Source: Oscillospiraceae bacterium
Lineage (GTDB): Bacteria > Bacillota > Clostridia > Oscillospirales > QAMX01
Direction: 5' to 3'
DNA length: 64,000 bases
NCBI GenBank assembly: GCA_015067675.1
Contig: SVMB01000003.1
Coordinates: 1 to 64,000, forward strand
Numbering within the stretch: position 1 is the stretch's first letter; each line of letters opens with the position of its first letter. Position numbers and translations under genes: made by a program. Below are positions 25,007 to 33,074 of this stretch, piece by piece. A model generated the notes under the pieces. It did not search any database and had not been told where the DNA came from. It was given only the letters and a program-made list of their open reading frames with translations.

Positions 25007-27274
25007 TTACCGCTGCTCACTCAAATAGATCTGCACGCGGCTCTGGATCACCTTTGCCGTCTCCTCGGCGGATTTGGCACCTTCAAAGAAGGCGGAAGCA
25101 TCTTCGGCGATGATGTTGAAGAGCTTTTCATCGTAGGACACCGCGCGCTTTGCATTCTCGATGACCTCCATGAATCCCGCCAGCTGCTCGTCACTGATTG
25201 CGTACATATCAACACTCACGTCGTTCATACCCCAGCTCGAGCGGATGCACTCGTTGCCGTCCACGTCGTAGCTGACCGTCTGTGCTTCCCTGATCTGCGC
25301 ATCCAGTCCCTCCTGCAGCGAGGGGATGGAATGGATGTAGTGCATCTGCGGGTCTGCCGCCATTTTGAGCATATGGCGGATAAACTCCCAGGCACCCGCC
25401 TGATTGGGCGAGCCTGCGGCGATGGCGTAGCTTTCGTTGGGCATCACAAGCGCCCCCTGAGAACCCGCCTCACCGGGGAATCCCGGCATGGTGAGGTCGC
25501 CCTCAAGGGCTTCATCGTAGAACTGGTAGCTGTCCACGTCGTGCAGGTATACATCATAGGTCAGCGCCATGCCCTCCATGACCTGCCGTACGCCGGAGGG
25601 TGTGTACTCGATCTCCTCGGGGAAGGATCTGACAAACTCAAGCAGTTTACAGAATTCAGGGTTATCGAAGCTGCAGGTACCATCGGCATCGTTGACAAAC
25701 CGGTCGCGCATGATCATCGAGAAATACATCAGCGCCATTTCCCGATTAAGTTCGGTGATAGTGGTCTTGCCCGGATGGGCTGCAAAGGCGGCGTTCATCT
25801 CATCCATCGTCCAGCCGGTCACGTCGCCGATCAGGCTCTCGCGGCCAATCAGCGTAAACAGTTCAAACCCGGCGGGAATCTCATACAGCTTACCGTCGGC
25901 GTACTCACAGGCGGACAGTACGCAGGACACAAAAGCCTCCCGGGACAGCTCTTCATCTGCGTCGATGAAGGGATAGAGGTCAGCGATGATGCCCTTGGCA
26001 ATCCAGGTACCTTTGGAGCGGTCGCCCATGGAGAGGATATCCGGGACATTGCCCGCGATGATGTCGTTATTGATGTTGGTGACCGCCGCAGCGTAGTCCT
26101 GCGTCGCCGCCATGTAGTCGGTGATCTCCACGCGGTAGGTGGGATTTGACTTATTGAAATCGATGACCGCGGATTTGAGGAACTGGCTGACACCCTGCGC
26201 CGTTGCCAGACGCAGCACGGTGCGCTCGGTCCCGGCGGGATCGGTGCGGTAAACGCGGATGAGCTCGAGATCCCAGGTGTCGTTATAGGCCATGACCAGG
26301 AATTCTTCCTCCCCTACCGCGAGGATATTCTGGATATTCTCGGAGTTGACATCCAGCTCCAGCCAGTTGAGGATAGGCACCACTTCTTCCTTTTCGCCAT
26401 CCCAGCCGTAGAGGTAGTCATCAGACAGATAGAAGTCATAGGCTCCCCGGCCTTCGGCGGCGTGGTTGTAGTTGAAACGCTCGGGCAGTTTGAGCGTCTC
26501 GCCGTAATCCTTCTTCTCCATGTCCACGGTACGAAGCTCCCAGCCGCCGTTGCCCATCATGTGGACGAGCAGGTTGCGCTCTTTGTCCAGCGACAGGTCG
26601 CGGATCCACTCAGAGCCGCCGCCCTCGTTGAGGATGAAGAGCAGCTTCCCCTCGGGTGAAAAGATGTAGGCCGCGTCGGAGATTCCCATGGCGATATTGC
26701 CCTGCGCGTCACAACAGAAAGTACCGCCTGAAAAGTAGTCTTCCTCGTCGATATACTGCGCAAGGTCGACGGTCAGCTTCTCGGTGCCATCGGGGGCATA
26801 GCGGCGCAGGTAGTGCTCGGAGGAGGAGGTATTGGTCTTTTCATCGTAGTGCCAGATGCTGTGCTGCAGCCAAAAATCGCCTTCAGGGCTGACAGCAAGG
26901 CCCATGATCTGACCCTCCTGCGGCAGCTCAATGGGAAGGGTCTGGATATCGGAGCCGTCAGGGCTGACAGAAATCAGAACGGTTTCATGCATTTCCTCAT
27001 CGGTGCCGGCGTTGTAAACTTTCCACGCGGGCATGATAATGCGCCCGTCGAGGATGGTCACGCCCGCGTTCAGACCTGTGTACTCATAGGTTTTATCAAG
27101 CTCCACAAAGCTTGCGGCGTAGACCTTGCCGTCCAGCGACGGAGGAATGACAACACCGCCGGAATTGGCGGCAGGCGTGGTGGCGCCGGTGCCGGAAGAG
27201 CCGGAGCATCCGGCGAAAAGGGTGCAGAACATCAGCGCTGCCATGAGCAGCGCGAAAATACGGATATGGGTCAT
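25007..27274 (-). CDS. Extracellular solute-binding lipoprotein with an extra N-terminal propeller-like region
   Basis: 755 aa; lipobox FCTLFAGC; N-terminal half has repeated ISPDG-type strands; C-terminal VIDFNKSNPTYRVEITDY, NVPDILSMGDRS, AGSPNQAGAWEFIRHML typical of ABC solute-binding proteins. Confidence 0.82.
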   Translation of the reverse strand: MTHIRIFALLMAALMFCTLFAGCSGSSGTGATTPAANSGGVVIPPSLDGKVYAASFVELDKTYEYTGLNAGVTILDGRIIMPAWKVYNAGTDEEMHETVLISVSPDGSDIQTLPIELPQEGQIMGLAVSPEGDFWLQHSIWHYDEKTNTSSSEHYLRRYAPDGTEKLTVDLAQYIDEEDYFSGGTFCCDAQGNIAMGISDAAYIFSPEGKLLFILNEGGGSEWIRDLSLDKERNLLVHMMGNGGWELRTVDMEKKDYGETLKLPERFNYNHAAEGRGAYDFYLSDDYLYGWDGEKEEVVPILNWLELDVNSENIQNILAVGEEEFLVMAYNDTWDLELIRVYRTDPAGTERTVLRLATAQGVSQFLKSAVIDFNKSNPTYRVEITDYMAATQDYAAAVTNINNDIIAGNVPDILSMGDRSKGTWIAKGIIADLYPFIDADEELSREAFVSCVLSACEYADGKLYEIPAGFELFTLIGRESLIGDVTGWTMDEMNAAFAAHPGKTTITELNREMALMYFSMIMRDRFVNDADGTCSFDNPEFCKLLEFVRSFPEEIEYTPSGVRQVMEGMALTYDVYLHDVDSYQFYDEALEGDLTMPGFPGEAGSQGALVMPNESYAIAAGSPNQAGAWEFIRHMLKMAADPQMHYIHSIPSLQEGLDAQIREAQTVSYDVDGNECIRSSWGMNDVSVDMYAISDEQLAGFMEVIENAKRAVSYDEKLFNIIAEDASAFFEGAKSAEETAKVIQSRVQIYLSEQR

Positions 27275-27334
27275 GTTGGTGCTCCTTTCTGTGATGTATG
27301 GTGGGGGGAGAATTGCCGAAGGGCTGCATATCTC

Positions 27335-27580
27335 TGCGGGCGGTCATAAATGCCCGCCCGTACAATGGTGCAGATCGCATCCGAGGTACGCCGTACCCCT
27401 GAAAGGCATTATATTGACCCAGCCTCCCTCTTGGGCGATCGGTCAAGGTATTATTTGATGGAGATAAATTGAAAATCTCCGTGACAGCAGCTGAGAGCGA
27501 TTGGGGAATCCTTATTCTTCGCGGCGCAGCTGTATCATTCTCTGCACCATTGTACGGGGCGGCATTTATGACGCCCCGCC
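27335..27580. repeat. Intergenic element with two ~40-nt inverted arms
   Basis: 27335-27374 tgcgggcggtcataaatgcccgcccgtacaatggtgcaga is a near reverse complement of 27541-27580 tctgcaccattgtacggggcggcatttatgacgccccgcc. Confidence 0.75.
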
Positions 27581-27707
27581 TGAGGCCGCTTTGCAATTTG
27601 CCCACTGCGTTGGGTAAAATCACCTTCTTCGGCGATACGCTCCCCCCAAAAAAGGTGCAAAAAGGGCGACGCTGCGTTCTCCGAGCGCCGCCCCGTGCAA
27701 TATCTGT

Positions 27708-30119
27708 TCAGTTTTCGTCTGCCCGCGCAAAGCGCATGGTCACGCAGAACACGTCGCCGTCGATGTCGATGTCGAACTCACCGCCGCAGGCTTCCGTGAA
27801 GCTGCGGGCAATGGCAAGACCCAGCCCGGTACCGCCGTCAGTGCGGGACTCGTCTCCTCTGACGAAGCGCTCGGCGATCTGGGAGGCATCAAAGGTCATC
27901 TCCTCCGCCGCGATGTTCTTGATCTCAAACGTCACGCACTCCCCATCCTGCGTCAGCGTAATCCAGACGCGGGTACCCGGCATGGCGTACTTGACGGCGT
28001 TGACCACCAGGTTTTCGATGACCCGGTAGAGCTTGGAGCCGTCAGCACGGATGTACACCGGCGCGTCTCCCAGCCTCACGCGGAAGGAAAGCCCGGACGC
28101 GGCGATGCGCTCGTCCAGCTCTGCCATGCTCTGGCGCACGTGGGCTGCAAAGTCGATGGTTTCCATATTCAGCGGGAGGTTGCCCGACTGAGCGCGGGAG
28201 ACTTCGAAGAGGTCTTTGGTAAGCCGGTCAAGCCGGTCGGCCTTCTGGCAGATCACGTCCACGTATTCATCCGCAGGAGGATCCAGGGACAGGTCCCGCA
28301 GGAGCCGTGAGTAGGTGACAATCGAGGTCAGCGGGGTTTTCAGGTCGTGGGAGATGTTCGTGACCAGCTCCACCTTCATGCGTTCGGCCTTGAAGCTCTC
28401 CTCCACCGCCCGGTGAAAGCCCTCGCCGATGTGGTTGAGGTCATCCCCCAGCTCATGCAGCTCATGTTCCTCGGAAAATTCCAGCGTCGTCTCGATATCG
28501 CCGGCGCGGATGTCGCGGGCGGCGTCCATCACGTCGCCGATGCCCCGCACCATGTGCCGGTAACCCCGGTAGAACCAGATGCTTGAGACGACCATCGCCG
28601 CCGAGATGAGCAGGATGAGGATGATCGGGCCGTTATAGTAGTAGCGCCCGGAGATTCCCAGCAGCCATGTCAGGAGAAGCAGCAGTCCGATGATTCCGAG
28701 GAACACCCATGCCCGCACGGTCATCGCACGCTGGAAGGGATAGAGCCGCTCCAAGTCCCGGATGCCCTGCCCCAGCCGTCTCATGCCCCGGCGGAAAAGC
28801 CGCCACATTCCCGGCACGCAGGAATCGGGGAAGCCTGTGAACAGTTCCCAGAGCAAGATGCCGATGGCAATGGCCCCGCCGAAGATCAGGATCCAACAGA
28901 TAAAGGAAGTCCCGCCGTAGTCGCTGTACCTTACACGAGTAAATGTCGCGAGCTCGCACCAGATGAGTACGATAAGTGCTATAAGCTTTACTTCCAGCCA
29001 GATATGATTCAGCACGAATCTCAGCTGCAGCGTGAATGTGTGCCGGTGCTTCCACAGGAGAATGGCCGGCACAAGCAGCACCACCAGTGCACCTGCGCCG
29101 ATGGCCATCCAGACAAGCAACGAGCGCAGCTGATACCAACTGTTCATCGCATCGCCGATCTGCTGACTCCATAGGACTGACTGCATACTACCCAGCAGGT
29201 CATAATGACCGCCCATGAGCACGAGGTTAATCTCGGAGGCATTTGCATAGTGGCTGAGCTGGATGCCGGGGGAATAGACGGGCGTGCCGTCGTACCATGC
29301 CTCGGTCTCGCCGTTCTGAATCACGTAGACATAGCGGTACTCATTCCGGAGGGATTCGGCCAGTGCCACAGCATCTTCGAAGTTCTCCACTCCGTAATCT
29401 GCCATGTTCGAGCCCACGAAGTCGGGATTGAGCAGATTGGCCGAGTAATACAGCGTTCCGGGTGATGATCCCATCCCCCGCATTGTATAGACGATTTTCC
29501 CGCCGAAAGGGACGCTTTCCTCCGCATTTTCATCGGGAACAAGTTCAGGTGCGGGTACCACAACCGTGGTCGCAGTCGTCACCGCGGTCGCAGTCGTCAC
29601 CGCGGTCGCAGTCGTCACCGCGGTCGCATTCATCGCCGTGGCCATTGTCGCCGCAGGATACGTGGTCGCCTGCCCGTGAGAGACAACGCCTGCCGCGATG
29701 CGAATCATCTCTTCCGGCGAAATATATTGTCCGTCTTCTGTAAACCAGTTGCCTTCCTCGTCCTGCCAGTACATCCCGACCCGGTCGATTTCATCCTGTT
29801 CGGCAGTTGTCGTCTCAATGAACGGGAACTCCACATCACGGTATCCCCTGTCATTGATCCAGTTCTCATCTATGGCCGCCGCCACACCGATGAGATCGGC
29901 GATTGTATCGTTGATGCTTTCCCGATAGAGCTCGGTCTGATAGAAGTCATCCTTCACGTAATCCTGCCAGTCAAAGCGGTCGGTCAGGCCGAAGCTGACC
30001 ACCAGCGCGACTCCATGCAGCGCCAGTGTCAGCACAAGCACCACGCAGAGAATGAAGCTCAGCCAGCTCACAAACGGCTTCACGCCGTTACTTTTCAATT
30101 CTTTCCAGTTTGTATCCAA
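27708..30119 (-). CDS. Sensor histidine kinase
   Basis: 803 aa; HAMP-like region, ELVTNISHDLKTPLTSIVTYSRLL (H-box), VIENLVVNAVKYAMPGTRV (N-box), GTGLGLAIARSF (G-box). Confidence 0.93.
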   Translation of the reverse strand: MDTNWKELKSNGVKPFVSWLSFILCVVLVLTLALHGVALVVSFGLTDRFDWQDYVKDDFYQTELYRESINDTIADLIGVAAAIDENWINDRGYRDVEFPFIETTTAEQDEIDRVGMYWQDEEGNWFTEDGQYISPEEMIRIAAGVVSHGQATTYPAATMATAMNATAVTTATAVTTATAVTTATTVVVPAPELVPDENAEESVPFGGKIVYTMRGMGSSPGTLYYSANLLNPDFVGSNMADYGVENFEDAVALAESLRNEYRYVYVIQNGETEAWYDGTPVYSPGIQLSHYANASEINLVLMGGHYDLLGSMQSVLWSQQIGDAMNSWYQLRSLLVWMAIGAGALVVLLVPAILLWKHRHTFTLQLRFVLNHIWLEVKLIALIVLIWCELATFTRVRYSDYGGTSFICWILIFGGAIAIGILLWELFTGFPDSCVPGMWRLFRRGMRRLGQGIRDLERLYPFQRAMTVRAWVFLGIIGLLLLLTWLLGISGRYYYNGPIILILLISAAMVVSSIWFYRGYRHMVRGIGDVMDAARDIRAGDIETTLEFSEEHELHELGDDLNHIGEGFHRAVEESFKAERMKVELVTNISHDLKTPLTSIVTYSRLLRDLSLDPPADEYVDVICQKADRLDRLTKDLFEVSRAQSGNLPLNMETIDFAAHVRQSMAELDERIAASGLSFRVRLGDAPVYIRADGSKLYRVIENLVVNAVKYAMPGTRVWITLTQDGECVTFEIKNIAAEEMTFDASQIAERFVRGDESRTDGGTGLGLAIARSFTEACGGEFDIDIDGDVFCVTMRFARADEN
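29568..29639. repeat. 18-bp coding tandem repeat inside the histidine kinase gene
   Basis: ggtcgcagtcgtcaccgc repeated three times exactly at 29568, 29586 and 29604, plus a degenerate fourth copy; encodes TAVTTATAVTTATAVTTA. Confidence 0.85.
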
Positions 30120-30792
30120 TTCCCCACACCACCTTCAAGTATCTCGGTTGACTCGGATTGATCTCAATCTTCTCGCGGATGCGCCGGATATGTACCGCCA
30201 CGGTGTTATCGCCGCCGACGGAGGGTTCCTGCCAGACTTTTGTATAAATTTCGTCGATACTCATGACCCGGCCGGGGTTTTTCATAAGCAGTTCGAGAAT
30301 CTTATACTCAGTGGCAGTGAGTCTCACCTCGTCGCCGTCCACGCTGACCGTATGCGCGGCGGTATCCATCACGATGCCGCCGTTGACGAGCACATCGGGG
30401 CGTTTTTCCATGGAGCCCAGCTGCATATAGCGTCTGAGGGCTGCTCTGACGCGGGCGATGAGTTCCATGGGCGAGAAGGGCTTGGTAATGTAGTCATCCG
30501 CGCCGACATTGAGGCCGAGGATCTTGTCAGCGTCCTCGGATTTTGCGGAAACGAGGATAATCGGGATGTTTTTTTCCTCTCTGATCCGCAAAGTGGCGTC
30601 GATTCCGTCCATTTTGGGCATCATGATGTCCATCAGGATCAGCCGCACGTCGTGTTCCCGGGCAATATCCAGCGCCTGCAGGCCGTCATAGGCGCAAAGC
30701 ACCTCATAGCCTTCCTGAGACAGGTAAATCTGGATACTCCTTACGATTTCGCGGTCGTCATCCACGACGAGAATCTTCACCGGCGCGTTCAT
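30088..30792 (-). CDS. OmpR/PhoB-family response regulator
   Basis: 234 aa; KILVVDDDREIVRSI, LILMDIMMPKMDGI, VSAKSEDADKILGLNVGADDYITKPF; C-terminal winged helix. Confidence 0.95.
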   Translation of the reverse strand: MNAPVKILVVDDDREIVRSIQIYLSQEGYEVLCAYDGLQALDIAREHDVRLILMDIMMPKMDGIDATLRIREEKNIPIILVSAKSEDADKILGLNVGADDYITKPFSPMELIARVRAALRRYMQLGSMEKRPDVLVNGGIVMDTAAHTVSVDGDEVRLTATEYKILELLMKNPGRVMSIDEIYTKVWQEPSVGGDNTVAVHIRRIREKIEINPSQPRYLKVVWGIGYKLERIEK

Positions 30793-30896
30793 GGGTCATT
30801 ACCTCCGCTTGATGATCTGAGTTCTGGTTTTAGTATAAAGGAAAAGGTTTAAGGGGAAAACAGGGGAAGTCTTAAGAAAGTATGAAGAAGAGGTTT

Positions 30897-31049
30897 AGCT
30901 CCCTCTGGATATAACTGTCAAGCCTCGGCGGCACCCCGTAGCACCGTGCTGTATGAAACTGTGCACCTTCGGCGCTTCCCCACAGCTCCCTCTGTCGGTA
31001 ACTGTTAAGCCTCGGCGGCTTGAGCCTGTCATATGGATGGGGATCCATA
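30897..31049. repeat. Structured noncoding repeat region (copy 1)
   Basis: Direct repeat 30897-30932 / 30984-31019; 33-nt block 30939-30971 recurs at 34911-34943 with one mismatch; block 31007-31049 recurs inverted at 35029-35071. Confidence 0.8.
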
Positions 31050-31080
31050 CGCCCTGTGCCCTTCGCGGGCACCCTCCGGT

Positions 31081-31189
31081 ATTGGAACTCTGCGAGTTCC
31101 AATCTTTCATTGCTTGTGCAAGAAATGTCACTGAGGAACGCAAAGCGTTCCTCGAGAAGCACCCGAAGGGAAAACACCGGTTTTCCCTT
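31081..31189. repeat. Series of three short hairpins
   Basis: attggaactc-tgc-gagttccaat (31081-31103), gaggaacgc-aaa-gcgttcctc (31133-31153), aagggaaaac-accg-gttttccctt (31166-31189). Confidence 0.75.
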
Positions 31190-31213
31190 TCGAAACCCAT
31201 TCCAGAGACGACC

Positions 31214-31318
31214 ATCGCCTATGAACTTCACTTAACCAGGTTAATGCCGATCACAGCACCGAGGCAGCCTATGTGCTGTGAGGGGAATTAACGTGGTTAC
31301 AAGCGCTTCATAGGCGAT
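31214..31318. repeat. ~105-nt long imperfect hairpin element
   Basis: Terminal arms atcgcctatgaa/ttcataggcgat, inner gttaat/attaac and apical cacagcac/gtgctgtg. Confidence 0.65.
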
Positions 31319-31403
31319 ATTCCGCCGAAATCTGGGCCGGGGACCGGGGCATGACGCGCTGCCGCGCGATCACGCCGTCTTGCAGGCCCCGGCGGCGCTC
31401 TTT

Positions 31404-31437
31404 GCCTACTTTCTCTCGACGCAGAGAGAAAGTAGGC
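31404..31437. repeat. Perfect 14-bp stem hairpin
   Basis: gcctactttctctc-gacgca-gagagaaagtaggc. Confidence 0.8.
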
Positions 31438-31546
31438 GCGGGGTGCATGCGCAATGCACAGGGCGTACGGGTCCAGAACCCGTGATTCTCCCTCCGCCGG
31501 AGGCGCACTATCTTCCAGAACTTCTTAGCTGAGGCTCCCCAGCCTT

Positions 31547-33028
31547 TTACTCAAACGGATACATCCCCTCGGGAATGTGCTTCCAATCAAAGAGCCGGAG
31601 ATTCGATGCACCCGCGCCGGGCGTGTCTGCAAAATAAACAGCCCCCGCAAATTGCCCGTAGGTCGCACGGAAGGAGGTGTTTGCCTTCACTACCACCAGA
31701 TCGTATACCTTCGGCTCGATTCCGAAGTGGCGTAAAAGCTCCGGATCACCCGAGGCGCAGGGCTCGTCGCAGACCAGGATATCCAGATTTCCAAAGGCGA
31801 TCACAGCCGCCAGCCCCACGTCTTTGGGTGAGCCCCGTCGGCATTTGCCGTCGTGCAGCGAGCGCACGGTACCCACGGCCTTCAGCGGTCCGGGAAGCCC
31901 CGGCGTGTATCCGGCACCCACGGTGAACTCTGCGGCATTGCCGACACCTACGGCAAAGGCGTGGCGCACCGCCGCGGGATCCTTGATGAACATGCAGGCA
32001 AGCAGGGTCGAGCCGCGCTCCAAAAGCCGCAAAGCTACCGCAGGACTGTCGCCCACCGCGCCGCCGTTGGTGGAGTCGGCAGCGTCAATGAGCAGCACGG
32101 GTTTACCCACAGCGCCGCCCTCACCGGCAGATACCGCCGCCTCGGCATGGTCGATCACCTCGTCGATGCTCACAAGCTCCGGCCAGCAGTCCTCCCGGAT
32201 GCTCCACAGCGTCTCAGCCTGCTCTTCGGCGTATGCCTTCGCCGTTTCCGCATCCCCGGCAATCGCAATCACCGTGGAGCCCAGACAGTCGATGTCCAGC
32301 CACGGCTGCACCGCAAATACCGAGCAGTCCAGAAGCGTGCCGTCGGCGATGAGCGCATCGCCCCGATCCATCAGACTCTTGAAGGGCTCTTCCAGCGTGG
32401 TGTAGCCCGCCGGGGGAATCATCATGGAAACCCGCACCGCCGCCATTTCCACCGGCTCTCCCGCAAGCTTTCTCATCAGCAGCGACGCTGCTCTCCGTCC
32501 CGTCTGCGCCTGATCCACGTGGGGATAGGTACGGTAGCCGCAGACGATGTCGGCGGATTCCAGCAGCCGTGGCGTGATGTTCGCGTGCAGGTCAAAGCTT
32601 GCCGCAATCGGAACGTCCTTTCCTACCAACGCACGCACGTGCGCCAGCAGTGCGCCGCAGGCATCGTCCTCGCTGACGGTACAGGTCGCGCCGTGCAGCG
32701 CGGCGTATACGCCGTCGATAGAACCGGAGGTGTTGACATAATACGTCAGTTTTTCCATCAGAAGCTGCAGCACCTCGTCGGCCACACGGCCGCCGGAGGA
32801 GTTGGAACGGATGAACGCGGCAGGGATCACCTCCCCGCCGGCATCCTCAACCGCCTGTGCCGCGTGAGCCGCCATGGTGCGCAGGAAATTGACACCGTTA
32901 TCCGGATCGTAGGCAGCTTTGCCCTCGATAAGACTGGGCAGGAAGAGCTCTGCGGAGGCGGTAATGGGATTAAAGGTGTTTGATTCCTGATGAAATTCCA
33001 GAAAAAGGATGCGTTTTTTGTCGTTCAC
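31547..33028 (-). CDS. M81 family metallopeptidase (MlrC-like)
   Basis: GTG start after GGAGG; KKRILFLEFHQESNTFNP, YAALHGATC, SFDLHANITPRLLESADIVCGYRTYPHVDQAQTGRRAA characteristic of M81. Confidence 0.88.
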   Translation of the reverse strand: MNDKKRILFLEFHQESNTFNPITASAELFLPSLIEGKAAYDPDNGVNFLRTMAAHAAQAVEDAGGEVIPAAFIRSNSSGGRVADEVLQLLMEKLTYYVNTSGSIDGVYAALHGATCTVSEDDACGALLAHVRALVGKDVPIAASFDLHANITPRLLESADIVCGYRTYPHVDQAQTGRRAASLLMRKLAGEPVEMAAVRVSMMIPPAGYTTLEEPFKSLMDRGDALIADGTLLDCSVFAVQPWLDIDCLGSTVIAIAGDAETAKAYAEEQAETLWSIREDCWPELVSIDEVIDHAEAAVSAGEGGAVGKPVLLIDAADSTNGGAVGDSPAVALRLLERGSTLLACMFIKDPAAVRHAFAVGVGNAAEFTVGAGYTPGLPGPLKAVGTVRSLHDGKCRRGSPKDVGLAAVIAFGNLDILVCDEPCASGDPELLRHFGIEPKVYDLVVVKANTSFRATYGQFAGAVYFADTPGAGASNLRLFDWKHIPEGMYPFE

Positions 33029-33074
33029 AGCAAAAATCCTCCGAATTGTTTGATAAAACCGTGAAATCCCGGCC

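Noticed and set aside
29568-29639. Possible CRISPR-like array
   Set aside because: Units are 18 bp, contiguous without spacers, and in frame with the kinase CDS; it is a coding tandem repeat.
29540-29640. Possible second T-box-like GGGTACCACAACCGTGGT sequence
   Set aside because: Lies inside the histidine kinase coding sequence at the Thr/Val tandem repeat; no Stem I, terminator or promoter context.
30895-31291. Small ORFs (about 106-119 aa) in the noncoding repeat region
   Set aside because: Translations reflect hairpin repeats (e.g. ...GTGRMDPHPYDRLKPPRLNSY...), with no RBS; better explained as noncoding repeats shared with 34911-35071.
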